From an uncultured Streptococcus sp. (lineage in GTDB: Bacteria > Bacillota > Bacilli > Lactobacillales > Streptococcaceae): 8,462 nucleotides of DNA. Position numbers and translations under genes: made by a program. Below, in pieces: positions 1-5,988 of the stretch. Every line of letters begins with the position of its first letter. Position 1 is the first letter of the stretch. The notes beneath the pieces are model-generated. The model was not told the DNA's origin. It worked only from the letters and a program-made list of their open reading frames with translations, and did not search any database. The stretch spans positions 1-8,462 of the forward strand of contig NZ_CAUFJQ010000086.1 of assembly GCF_959025735.1 (NCBI RefSeq), read 5' to 3'.

Positions 1-299
1 TGACAGTCTTCCCAGAAAACATGATTCGCAACATGAACTCTACATTTGGTTTGATCTTCAGCCAACGGGCCATGTTGACTTTGATTGAAAAAGGGATGAC
101 ACGTGAGCAAGCTTACGACCTTGTTCAGCCAAAGACTGCCCAATCATGGGATAACCAAGTCGACTTCAAACCACTTCTTGAAGCAGATCCAGAAGTAACT
201 TCACGTCTCACTCAAGAAGAAATCGACGAAATCTTCAACCCAACATACTACACCAAACGGGTGGATGAAATCTTCGAACGCATCGGTTTGGGTGACTAA
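1..299 (+). CDS. purB: Adenylosuccinate lyase, C-terminal part (5' end outside window)
   Basis: Reading frame is open from the left edge (first full codon at 3) to the TAA at 297-299, giving 98 residues that start TVFPENMIRN. The helical C-terminal tail, with SQRAMLTLIEKGMTREQAY, the stretch QPKTAQSWDN and the ending DEIFERIGLGD, is what I recognise as the end of streptococcal PurB. The enzyme cleaves SAICAR and adenylosuccinate to release fumarate in purine synthesis, and acts as a cytosolic homotetramer. The ATG at 21 is an internal methionine and not the start. The catalytic signature loop lies upstream of the window, so activity cannot be judged here. purB is a housekeeping gene and is not functionally linked to the sugar operon to its right. 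Confidence 0.93.
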   Translation, partial: TVFPENMIRNMNSTFGLIFSQRAMLTLIEKGMTREQAYDLVQPKTAQSWDNQVDFKPLLEADPEVTSRLTQEEIDEIFNPTYYTKRVDEIFERIGLGD

Positions 300-336
300 T
301 CGCAACGAAAAAGGGAATTTGAAAAATAGACGAAAG

Positions 337-363
337 AGGCTGGGCAAAAACTGTCCAGCCTTT
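337..363 (+). terminator. Stem-loop after purB, possible terminator
   Basis: AGGCTGGGCA (337-346) pairs with TGTCCAGCCT (352-361) over 10 base pairs with one G-U, closing a five-base loop AAAAC. It begins 37 bases after the purB stop and is followed by TTTGATGTTTGAT, a broken T tract. The stem is strong but the tail is weak, so it may be a leaky terminator or simply the first arm of the repeat. Confidence 0.45.
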
Positions 364-390
364 GATGTTTGATAAGACTAACTGCAAGAC

Positions 391-453
391 GCAGTGGTTG
401 ATTGGTATCTTTGTTCGCTTATGAAGCTCCAAAGATGACCTAATCAACTGTGC
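391..453. other. Long imperfect hairpin inside the intergenic repeat
   Basis: Bases 391-413 pair imperfectly with 430-453: TTGATT faces AATCAA and ATCTTTG faces CAAAGAT. The loop contains a further small stem, GCTT-ATG-AAGC (417-427). No T tract follows, so it does not look like a terminator by itself. It is the middle part of the compound repeat. Confidence 0.5.
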
Positions 454-510
454 GGGGGTGGGAAGACGAACTCTTTTTAACTAGTCGGAGTTCTTTCCCA
501 CTCCCTTTTT
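454..510 (+). terminator. Hairpin with T tract ending the repeat, likely purB terminator
   Basis: The outer stem GGGGGTGGGAA (454-464) pairs with TTCCCACTCCC (495-505) with one G-U. An inner stem GAACTC (468-473) pairs with GAGTTC (488-493), leaving a 14-base loop. TTTTT follows directly at 506-510, the layout of a factor-independent terminator for rightward transcription from purB. It is the best-formed purB terminator candidate, although some 160 bases past the stop. Confidence 0.6.
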
Positions 511-561
511 AAACTTTTTATAGCTAAACTATCACTAATTATATATATTTTTAAAGAGGTC

Positions 562-590
562 TTTAGAAATCGTTTTCAACATGCTATACT
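562..590 (+). promoter_or_regulatory. Orphan extended -10 promoter-like sequence
   Basis: TATACT (585-590) is preceded by TGC, an extended -10, and by TTTAGA (562-567) at a 17-base spacing. A 6-bp palindrome with a GG centre, TAAAGA-GG-TCTTTA (552-565), overlaps the -35. A transcript would start near 597 and run straight into the 599-627 hairpin, then antisense to bgaR if it read through. No gene follows on this strand until bgaC. Apart from this and the hairpins, 511-598 is AT-rich with nothing further that I recognise. Confidence 0.4.
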
Positions 591-598
591 GGATCTAT

Positions 599-627
599 AA
601 AAAAGACCGAGATGTCTCAGTCTTTTT
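599..627 (-). terminator. bgaR terminator
   Basis: Read on the minus strand, GACTGAG and CTCGGTC form a 7-bp stem around the loop ACAT, flanked by A's and a run of six T's. It begins six bases after the bgaR stop. The T-G wobble at 619/608 is a pair only in minus-strand RNA; in plus-strand RNA it is an A-C mismatch. This indicates leftward termination as its main role, though it could also act on the other strand. Confidence 0.8.
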
Positions 628-632
628 GGTTC

Positions 633-1349
633 TTAGTGATCGCGGTCACAGGAGATGAACTTGATCTTGTAGTAGTCACCGCGTTTATAGGTTTCCGTGT
701 ATTCAAGGATTTGGCCAGTCGCTTCTAGCTTGGTCGTCTTCACTTGTTTGACCGTTGGGAAATTTTCGTCGATCTTTAATACTTTGGCAACCTTGCTTGG
801 TGTAGGAAAGACGATTTCGTTGACTTCTTCGAAGTGCTCATCATTCATATGAATGTGATAGTCTTCTTTGAAGCGATCATAGATAGAGCTGTAGTATTCC
901 AAATTTGGATAGTTTGGATTGATGTATTGTTCAGGAATATAGGTTTGGTGGAAGATATAGGTATCATCCCCTGTCTGGCGAGTCCGTTCGATCTTATAGT
1001 AGAATTGCGTTGGGTTGAGGCCTAGTTTGTCTAGGATGCTTAAGGTATTTCCACGTTTAATAGAGAGAACTTTGACTTTGGCCTTTTGGATTGGGAAGGT
1101 CTCAACATCTGAAAATTCAACCAGTTTGTGTTTTCGAGCACGAGAAACAAAGGTTCCTTTTCCTTGCTGACGGACAATGTAGCCATCAGCAGCGAGGTCG
1201 TTCAAAGCACGGACAACGGTGATAGAGCTGACATCATAAATTTTAATGAGTTCAGCTTCAGTATAAAATTTATCTCCATTTTCAAATTTTCCGGAGATAA
1301 TTTGCTGCTTCAATTCATCTTTGATGTGTTGGTACTTTGGAATTGCCAT
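633..1349 (-). CDS. bgaR: GntR/HutC-family repressor of the bgaC operon
   Basis: A 238-residue cytosolic regulator of normal length for the HutC subfamily. Residues 5-70 form the winged helix-turn-helix: the GntR-type helix runs through YTEAELIKIYDVSSITVVRA (29-48), followed by the wing GYIVRQQGKGTFV (56-68). Residues from about 87 to 230 match a UTRA effector-binding domain (FYYKIERTR, FHQTYIP, EYTETYKRGDYYKI). These domains usually bind a sugar or sugar phosphate and release DNA. The ATG at 1349 is preceded by GAGAGGT on the minus strand at a good distance. The gene is divergent from bgaC across a control region of about 130 bases. The name follows the pneumococcal gene in the same position. 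Repression of bgaC and of itself is inferred from family and position, and the inducer is unknown here. Confidence 0.88.
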   Translation of the reverse strand: MAIPKYQHIKDELKQQIISGKFENGDKFYTEAELIKIYDVSSITVVRALNDLAADGYIVRQQGKGTFVSRARKHKLVEFSDVETFPIQKAKVKVLSIKRGNTLSILDKLGLNPTQFYYKIERTRQTGDDTYIFHQTYIPEQYINPNYPNLEYYSSIYDRFKEDYHIHMNDEHFEEVNEIVFPTPSKVAKVLKIDENFPTVKQVKTTKLEATGQILEYTETYKRGDYYKIKFISCDRDH

Positions 1350-1386
1350 AGTGCTACCTCTCTTTAGATTTCTCTTATTTAACCCT

Positions 1387-1416
1387 ATTTTAACATATTT
1401 TTTATAAAAGTGTTGA
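1387..1416 (-). promoter_or_regulatory. bgaR promoter
   Basis: On the minus strand an extended -10, TG-T-TAAAAT (TAAAAT at 1392-1387), lies 18 bases from TCAACA (1416-1411), which matches four of six -35 bases. Transcription would begin near 1380, giving a leader of about 30 bases with the GAGAGGT ribosome site. Its -35 overlaps the bgaC -35 on the other strand, so the two promoters should compete for polymerase. Confidence 0.6.
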
Positions 1417-1441
1417 CATTTTTTAAATAATTTATTATATT
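1413..1441 (+). promoter_or_regulatory. bgaC operon promoter
   Basis: A perfect -35 TTGACA (1413-1418), a 17-base spacer and TATATT (1436-1441) form a strong vegetative promoter. The predicted start near 1448 lies at or inside the upstream ATG at 1447, which argues that translation starts at 1483 instead. Confidence 0.82.
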
Positions 1442-1448
1442 AATAAAT
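1430..1448. promoter_or_regulatory. Palindrome over the bgaC -10, candidate BgaR operator
   Basis: ATTTATTA (1430-1437) and TAATAAAT (1441-1448) are perfect 8-base inverted repeats around TAT. The palindrome covers the whole -10 box, so a bound dimer would block polymerase. GntR regulators bind short palindromes of this size. It is made only of A and T, so chance symmetry is a real possibility. Assignment to BgaR is inference. Confidence 0.45.
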
Positions 1449-1462
1449 GAAAAGGGTTACAT
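1447..1462 (+). promoter_or_regulatory. Candidate cre (CcpA) site at the bgaC transcription start
   Basis: ATGAAAAGGGTTACAT fits the catabolite-responsive element pattern TGnAAnCGnTnnCA except that the central CG is GG. Its reverse complement shows the matching TGTAA and TTTCA arms. It lies right at the predicted start site, a position where CcpA would repress. This suits a carbohydrate operon shut off by preferred sugars. Confidence 0.5.
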
Positions 1463-1466
1463 ATAA

Positions 1467-1477
1467 GAAAGGGGGGG
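1467..1477 (+). promoter_or_regulatory. bgaC ribosome binding site with a seven-G run
   Basis: GAAAGGGGGGG (1467-1477) ends five bases before the ATG at 1483 and supports that start over the ATG at 1447, which has no such site and lies at the expected transcription start. The run of seven G's is an unusually long homopolymer for this AT-rich region and could vary in length. Confidence 0.7.
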
Positions 1478-1482
1478 CGTTT

Positions 1483-3270
1483 ATGGGAGTTTTTGAGATT
1501 CGCGATGCTTTCTATTTAAAAGATCAACCCTTCAAGATTTTATCCGGAGCGATCCATTATTTCCGAATTGACCCAGCAGACTGGTATCATTCCTTGTATA
1601 ATCTAAAGGCTTTAGGTTTTAACACGGTTGAGACCTATGTCCCTTGGAATGCGCATGAACCCCGCAAAGGGCAGTTTGACTTTAGTGGTCGATTGGATCT
1701 AGAGCGTTTCATTCAAACAGCCCAGTCCCTAGGACTTTACATGATTGTAAGGCCGTCGCCCTTTATCTGCGCAGAGTGGGAATTTGGTGGATTACCAGCC
1801 TGGCTCTTAGAAGAAGACCTGCGAATCCGCTCATCAGACCCAGCCTTTATCGAAGCGGTGGATCGTTATTATGATCGCTTGCTTGGTTTGTTGACACCCT
1901 ACCAAGTGAATCAGGGTGGTCCAATCCTCATGATGCAGGTGGAAAATGAGTACGGCTCTTATGGAGAAGACAAAGATTATCTTCGTGCCATTCGGGATTT
2001 GATGAAGGAAAAAGGCGTGACCTGTCCCCTCTTTACATCAGATGGGCCATGGCGAGCAACGCTAAGAACAGGAACCTTGATCGAAGAAGACCTCTTTGTG
2101 ACGGGAAACTTCGGTTCCAAAGCAGCCTATAACTTTGGTCAGATGCAAGAATTCTTTGACGAATACGGCAAGAAATGGCCCTTGATGTGTATGGAATTCT
2201 GGGATGGCTGGTTTACCCGCTGGAAGGAACCCGTGATTCAAAGGGACCCAGAGGAGTTGGCAGAAGCTGTCCATGAGGTCTTGGAGCTTGGCTCCATCAA
2301 TCTCTATATGTTTCATGGCGGGACCAATTTTGGCTTCATGAATGGTTGCTCAGCTCGGGGAACGCTCGATTTGCCACAGGTGACGTCCTATGACTATGGG
2401 GCTTTGCTCAATGAGCAGGGCAATCCGACGGAGAAGTATTATGCTATTCAAAAAATGATGGCGACCTATTATCCGGAATACCCACAGCAGGAACCGCTCA
2501 TCAAAGAGTGTTTGCCAGAACAAACCTTGCAATTGGCAGCCAAGACTAGTCTTTTTGGAAATCTGGACAATTTGGCTCAGGTTGAGACCAGCCTTTATCC
2601 CGAAAAGATGGAAGAGTTGGGGCAAACCACAGGTTATCTACTATATGAGACAGACCTTGAGTTGGATGCGGAAGAAGAAAAACTGCGCATCATTGATGGT
2701 CGGGATCGGGTACAGATTTACCTAGATGATCAACATGTAGCAACACAATACCAAACAGAGATCGGTGAAGATCTTTTTATCAAAGGAAAAAAGAAAGCGG
2801 TTACGAATTTAAAAATCTTGCTTGAAAATATGGGACGTGTCAACTATGGGCACAAGCTCTTAGCTGATAGCCAGCACAAGGGCATTCGCACAGGTGTCTG
2901 TGTGGATTTGCACTTCCACCTTCATTGGAAGCAGTACCCACTGGATTTACAAGATCTCAGTCAGCTCGATTTTTCAAAGGAATGGCAGGCAGGTGCTCCA
3001 GCCTTTTACCGATATGATTTTCAGCTGGACCACACCCTTGACACTTATCTGGATATGACAGGATTTGGGAAAGGGGTCGTCTTTGTCAATGGCCACAACC
3101 TTGGCCGCTTCTGGGAAGTCGGACCGACCACTTCACTTTACGTGCCTCATGGTTTCCTCAAAGAAGGAGCCAATAGCCTGATCGTCTTTGAGACAGAAGG
3201 GCGTTACCAAGAGACACTTGAACTTGTTCAACAACCTACATTCAAAGAAGTAAAGGGGGAAAACTTATGA
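1483..3270 (+). CDS. bgaC: GH35 beta-1,3-galactosidase
   Basis: A 595-residue glycoside hydrolase of family 35, the length I recall for pneumococcal BgaC. The N-terminal (beta/alpha)8 barrel covers roughly residues 1-310. It contains the motif GGPILMMQVENEYG, with Glu156 as the acid/base, and MCMEFWDGWF, with Glu238 as the nucleophile. Trp240, Trp243 and Tyr455 (in GRVNYGHK) are at positions I recall being linked to Gal-beta-1,3-GlcNAc selectivity in the pneumococcal enzyme. The C-terminal part is beta-rich, with VNGHNLGRFW at 535-544. No signal peptide, LPXTG anchor or membrane segment is visible; surface location reported for pneumococcal BgaC is not explained by the sequence. It heads the operon, and its TGA overlaps the next ATG (ATGA, 3267-3270). 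The 1483 start is chosen from the promoter, the ribosome site and homology. Confidence 0.95.
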   Translation: MGVFEIRDAFYLKDQPFKILSGAIHYFRIDPADWYHSLYNLKALGFNTVETYVPWNAHEPRKGQFDFSGRLDLERFIQTAQSLGLYMIVRPSPFICAEWEFGGLPAWLLEEDLRIRSSDPAFIEAVDRYYDRLLGLLTPYQVNQGGPILMMQVENEYGSYGEDKDYLRAIRDLMKEKGVTCPLFTSDGPWRATLRTGTLIEEDLFVTGNFGSKAAYNFGQMQEFFDEYGKKWPLMCMEFWDGWFTRWKEPVIQRDPEELAEAVHEVLELGSINLYMFHGGTNFGFMNGCSARGTLDLPQVTSYDYGALLNEQGNPTEKYYAIQKMMATYYPEYPQQEPLIKECLPEQTLQLAAKTSLFGNLDNLAQVETSLYPEKMEELGQTTGYLLYETDLELDAEEEKLRIIDGRDRVQIYLDDQHVATQYQTEIGEDLFIKGKKKAVTNLKILLENMGRVNYGHKLLADSQHKGIRTGVCVDLHFHLHWKQYPLDLQDLSQLDFSKEWQAGAPAFYRYDFQLDHTLDTYLDMTGFGKGVVFVNGHNLGRFWEVGPTTSLYVPHGFLKEGANSLIVFETEGRYQETLELVQQPTFKEVKGENL

Positions 3271-3743
3271 CTATTGTAGGATGCCGTATCGATGGACGTT
3301 TGATCCACGGGCAGGTAGCCAACCTTTGGACTACCAAACTAAATGTTTCACGTATCATGGTGATCGATGATGAAGTCGCTCAAAATGATATCGAAAAAAG
3401 TGGCTTGAAACTAGCGACACCACCTGGTGTTAAGCTCAGTATCTTGCCAGTCGCAAAGGCTGCGGAAAATATCCTGGCTGGAAAATATGATAGCCAACGA
3501 CTTTTTATCGTAGCTCGCAAACCTGATCGTTTCCTTCGTTTGATCGAAGCAGGCGTTCAGCTTGAAACGCTGAATGTCGGCAATATGTCTCAATCTGATG
3601 AGACACGCGCGATTACCCGCTCGATCAATGTGGTGGACGCGGACGTGGAAGACTTCAACAAGATCCACGAAAAAGGTGTAAAGATTACGTCTCAGATGGT
3701 GCCAAACGACACTGCAGAAGACTTTATGAAGTTATTAAAGTAA
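3267..3743 (+). CDS. gadV: PTS mannose-family EIIB component
   Basis: 158 residues, the usual size for a Man-family EIIB protein. The active-site motif is near the N-terminus, RIDGRLIHGQVANLW, with His14 as the phosphate acceptor from EIIA. This family uses histidine, unlike most EIIB proteins, which use cysteine. The rest (IMVIDDEVA, LNVGNMSQSDETRAI) fits the alpha/beta fold. It is a cytosolic subunit that passes phosphate to the sugar moving through EIIC/EIID. The start overlaps the bgaC stop by four bases, with AAAGGGGGA just upstream, so translation is probably coupled. The gadVWEF naming follows pneumococcus and parallels AgaVWEF of enteric bacteria. The substrate is inferred from neighbours to be an amino sugar or a galactosyl-hexosamine, and is not proven. 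Confidence 0.92.
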   Translation: MTIVGCRIDGRLIHGQVANLWTTKLNVSRIMVIDDEVAQNDIEKSGLKLATPPGVKLSILPVAKAAENILAGKYDSQRLFIVARKPDRFLRLIEAGVQLETLNVGNMSQSDETRAITRSINVVDADVEDFNKIHEKGVKITSQMVPNDTAEDFMKLLK

Positions 3744-3769
3744 AAGAAAATTTTTAGGAGGAAATTGTC

Positions 3770-4684
3770 ATGATACAATGGTGGCAAATTTTACTACTTA
3801 CTTTGTACTCAGCTTATCAAATCTGTGATGAGTTGACGATTGTTTCATCAGCAGGATCACCAGTCTTTGCTGGTTTCATTACAGGACTTGTCATGGGGGA
3901 TTTAAAGACAGGTCTATTTATCGGAGCTTCTCTTCAATTGACAGTGCTCGGTGTAGGTACTTTCGGTGGAGCTTCTCGTATTGACGCAACATCTGGTGCC
4001 GTTCTTGCAACTGCCTTTTCAGTAGCAAAAGGGATTGATCCAGAGATTGCTATTGCTACAATCGCTGTGCCGGTAGCAACTTTGTTGACCTACTTTGATA
4101 TTCTTGGTCGTATGACTACAACTTACTTCGCTCACCGTGTAGATGCTGCGATCGAACGTTACGACTATAAAGGAATTGAACGCAACTACCTTCTTGGTGC
4201 TGTTCCTTGGGCTCTTTCTCGTGCCCTTCCAGTCTTCTTGGCTCTTGCCTTTGGTGGTTCTTTCGTAGAAACTGTTGTTACAGGTCTTGCTAATGTACAA
4301 TGGTTGGCAAACGGTCTGAAACTTGCAGGTCAAATGCTTCCAGGTCTTGGATTTGCGATCTTGCTTCGTTACCTTCCTGTTCGTCGTAACCTTCACTATT
4401 TAGCACTTGGCTTTGGCTTAACAGCAATGTTGACAGTGCTTTATAGCAATGTTCAAAGCCTTGGTGCTGCAGTGTCTAGCATTGTTGGTTCTGATGTGTT
4501 CGCTAAACTTCCAAAAGAACAAGCTATTACTTTTGTTAACAACTTCAAGAGTGTATCTATGATTGGTATTGCCATCATCGGTATCTTCCTTGCAGTACAA
4601 CACTTCAAAAACAGCCAACGTACAGTTGTAGCTGCTCCAGCAAGCAATGTAGAAAGCGGGGAAATTGAAGATGACGAATTCTAA
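3770..4684 (+). CDS. gadW: PTS mannose-family EIIC component (membrane)
   Basis: 304 residues with multiple hydrophobic segments, for example around 5-25, 28-60, 76-108, 140-163, 186-226 and 263-276. The GASLQLTVLGVGTFGGASRIDATSG stretch (52-76) is typical of the sorbose/mannose EIIC family and helps form the sugar path. It starts 26 bases after gadV with a full AGGAGGA (3756-3762), the best ribosome site in the operon, which suits a gene needing high output. The protein is somewhat longer than many relatives because of a polar C-terminal tail ending ESGEIEDDEF. That tail is encoded across the overlap with the next gene. Codon choice is more biased towards GCT and CTT than in bgaC, suggesting strong expression. 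Confidence 0.92.
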   Translation: MIQWWQILLLTLYSAYQICDELTIVSSAGSPVFAGFITGLVMGDLKTGLFIGASLQLTVLGVGTFGGASRIDATSGAVLATAFSVAKGIDPEIAIATIAVPVATLLTYFDILGRMTTTYFAHRVDAAIERYDYKGIERNYLLGAVPWALSRALPVFLALAFGGSFVETVVTGLANVQWLANGLKLAGQMLPGLGFAILLRYLPVRRNLHYLALGFGLTAMLTVLYSNVQSLGAAVSSIVGSDVFAKLPKEQAITFVNNFKSVSMIGIAIIGIFLAVQHFKNSQRTVVAAPASNVESGEIEDDEF

Positions 4685-5489
4685 TTACAAACTAACAAAA
4701 GAAGATTTTAAACAAATTAACAAACGTAGCCTCTTCACCTTCCAATTGGGTTGGAACTACGAACGGATGCAGGCTTCTGGTTACCTTTACATGCTTCTTC
4801 CACAATTGCGTAAAATGTATGGTGATGGCACTCCAGAATTGAAAGAAATGATGAAATTGCATACGCAATTCTTCAATACTTCACCATTCTTCCACACCAT
4901 TATCACTGGTTTTGACCTTGCTTTGGAAGAAAAAGATGGTGTCAAATCAAAAGATGCGGTGAACGGGATCAAGACAGGTCTCATGGGACCATTCGCTCCT
5001 CTTGGGGACTCAATCTTTGGATCATTGGTACCAGCTATTATGGGTTCAATCGCAGCAACTTTGGCTATTGCAGGAAACCCAGCCGGTATCTTTTTGTGGA
5101 TCGCTGTGGCAGTTGCTTATGACATTTTCCGTTGGAAACAGTTGGAATTTGCCTATAAAGAAGGGGTTAACCTCATCAACAATATGCAAAGTACCTTGAC
5201 AGCTTTGATCGACGCAGCTGCCGTTCTGGGTATCTTCATGGTTGGTGCCTTGATTGCCAGCATGATTGGTGTTGAAGTTTCTTGGACTCCACACATTGGG
5301 GACAAAGCGATTGAAATTCAAGATATGCTCAACCTTATCTTCCCACGTTTGGTACCAGCTATCATCACAGGTGTAATCTACTGGTTGCTTGGACGTAAGG
5401 GTATGAACTCTACAAAAGCTATCTTGCTCATCATCCTTGCAGCAATCGCATTCTCAGCATTTGGCCACTTCTTCTTTGGAATGGCATAA
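4671..5489 (+). CDS. gadE: PTS mannose-family EIID component (membrane)
   Basis: 272 residues from the ATG at 4671. EIID is found only in the mannose PTS family and works with EIIC as the membrane channel. The hydrophilic N-terminal half includes RSLFTFQLGWNYERMQASGY (19-38). The family block KTGLMGPFAPLGDSIFGSLV (101-120) follows, then hydrophobic segments near 112-150, 183-203, 224-241 and 248-270. The start lies inside gadW, giving a 14-base overlap, and GCGGGGAAA just upstream can serve as ribosome site. A TTG two codons earlier (4665) is possible but unlikely. The overlap implies coupled translation and matched amounts of the two membrane subunits. Confidence 0.92.
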   Translation: MTNSNYKLTKEDFKQINKRSLFTFQLGWNYERMQASGYLYMLLPQLRKMYGDGTPELKEMMKLHTQFFNTSPFFHTIITGFDLALEEKDGVKSKDAVNGIKTGLMGPFAPLGDSIFGSLVPAIMGSIAATLAIAGNPAGIFLWIAVAVAYDIFRWKQLEFAYKEGVNLINNMQSTLTALIDAAAVLGIFMVGALIASMIGVEVSWTPHIGDKAIEIQDMLNLIFPRLVPAIITGVIYWLLGRKGMNSTKAILLIILAAIAFSAFGHFFFGMA

Positions 5490-5500
5490 TGGAGTAAGGT

Positions 5501-5905
5501 ATGGCAAAACAGTTAGTATTGGTCAGTCATGGTCGCTTTTGTGAAGAGCTCAAAGCGAGCACAGAGATGATTATGGGACCACAAGAATCCATCCATACGG
5601 TTGCACTCTTACCAGAAGAAGGACCAGAAGACTTTACTGCTAAATTAGAAGCAACAGTCCAAGGTCTAGAAGACTATATTGTATTTGCCGATCTCTTGGG
5701 AGGAACTCCTTGCAACACCGTGAGCCGCTTGATCCTTGAAGGACGTGCGATTGACTTATACGCAGGGATGAATCTTCCGATGGTTATCGAATTCATCAAT
5801 AGTAGCCTGACTGGTAATGAAGGGGACTACCCTGAACGTGCAAAAGAAAGTATTGTCAAGGTCAATGACCTCTTGTCAAACCTTGATGATGATGAAGATG
5901 AGTAG
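5501..5905 (+). CDS. gadF: PTS mannose-family EIIA component
   Basis: 134 residues, close to the usual size for a stand-alone Man-family EIIA domain. The start KQLVLVSHGRF places His10 as the residue phosphorylated by HPr. The second conserved block, VFADLLGGTPCNTVSRL (61-77), is also present. The protein is cytosolic and donates phosphate to the EIIB subunit encoded upstream. It begins 11 bases after gadE, with GGAGTAAGG (5491-5499) directly before the ATG. It ends in a short acidic tail, LDDDEDE, encoded by a GAT/GAA-rich repeat; a similar acidic tail ends the EIIC protein. All four PTS parts are therefore present and intact. Confidence 0.93.
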   Translation: MAKQLVLVSHGRFCEELKASTEMIMGPQESIHTVALLPEEGPEDFTAKLEATVQGLEDYIVFADLLGGTPCNTVSRLILEGRAIDLYAGMNLPMVIEFINSSLTGNEGDYPERAKESIVKVNDLLSNLDDDEDE

Positions 5906-5913
5906 GTTGGTAT

Positions 5914-5943
5914 GGGAGTCTGGGAGCATCATCTCAGGCTCCT
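5914..5943 (+). other. Hairpin between gadF and agaS
   Basis: GAGTCTGGG (5916-5924) pairs with CTCAGGCTC (5933-5941) through nine pairs, two of them G-U, and can extend to 5914 and 5943. The loop is AGCATCAT. TTTCCCATTT follows, not a proper T run, so full termination is unlikely. It could act as an attenuator or RNA-processing point separating PTS from agaS expression. Confidence 0.4.
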
Positions 5944-5988
5944 TTCCCATTTATCAACGTTTGATTGTAGAAAGGAACAACAGTTTCT

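Larger units (their letters stand above)
333..510. repeat. Compound three-hairpin intergenic repeat of oral streptococci
   Basis: Three inverted repeats lie back to back: 337-346 with 352-361, 391-413 with 430-453, and 454-464 with 495-505. The block begins GAGGCTGGGCAAAAACTG and carries the string TGCGGGGGTGGGA. From memory, near-identical strings occur between many genes in mitis- and sanguinis-group genomes, so this is probably a dispersed, structured repeat. It has no coding potential. That it is multi-copy is recall and not something the window shows. Its last hairpin ends in five T's, so it may have been kept as a terminator. Confidence 0.6.
1376..1463. repeat. Inverted GGGTTAnATA motifs flanking the divergent promoters
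   Basis: GGGTTACATA on the plus strand (1454-1463) and GGGTTAAATA on the minus strand (complement of 1376-1385) match at 9 of 10 bases and point away from each other. Each lies just downstream of a -10 box, the first for bgaC and the second for bgaR. This symmetry would suit operator sites of a regulator controlling both genes, but could be chance in an AT-rich region. Confidence 0.35.

Noticed and set aside
235..447. Minus-strand ORF of 70 codons overlapping the purB end
   Set aside because: It covers the conserved purB 3' end and the hairpin repeat, lacks a ribosome site and resembles no protein I know.
300..632. tRNA, IS element or CRISPR in the purB-bgaR gap
   Set aside because: No cloverleaf, transposase remnant, target duplication or regularly spaced repeats could be seen; only hairpins and promoter-like sequence are present.
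1447..1482. Upstream ATG adding 12 residues to BgaC
   Set aside because: It coincides with the predicted transcription start, lacks a ribosome site and lies upstream of a good site for the ATG at 1483. The 595-residue length matches the known family member.
4019..4396. 125-codon minus-strand ORF inside gadW
   Set aside because: It is antisense to a conserved membrane gene, has low-complexity polar composition and no promoter or ribosome site; it is a shadow of the biased codon use of gadW.
4665..4670. TTG start two codons before the gadE ATG
   Set aside because: The ATG at 4671 is the stronger start codon with suitable spacing from GCGGGGAAA, and I recall the orthologue starting MTNSNYK.
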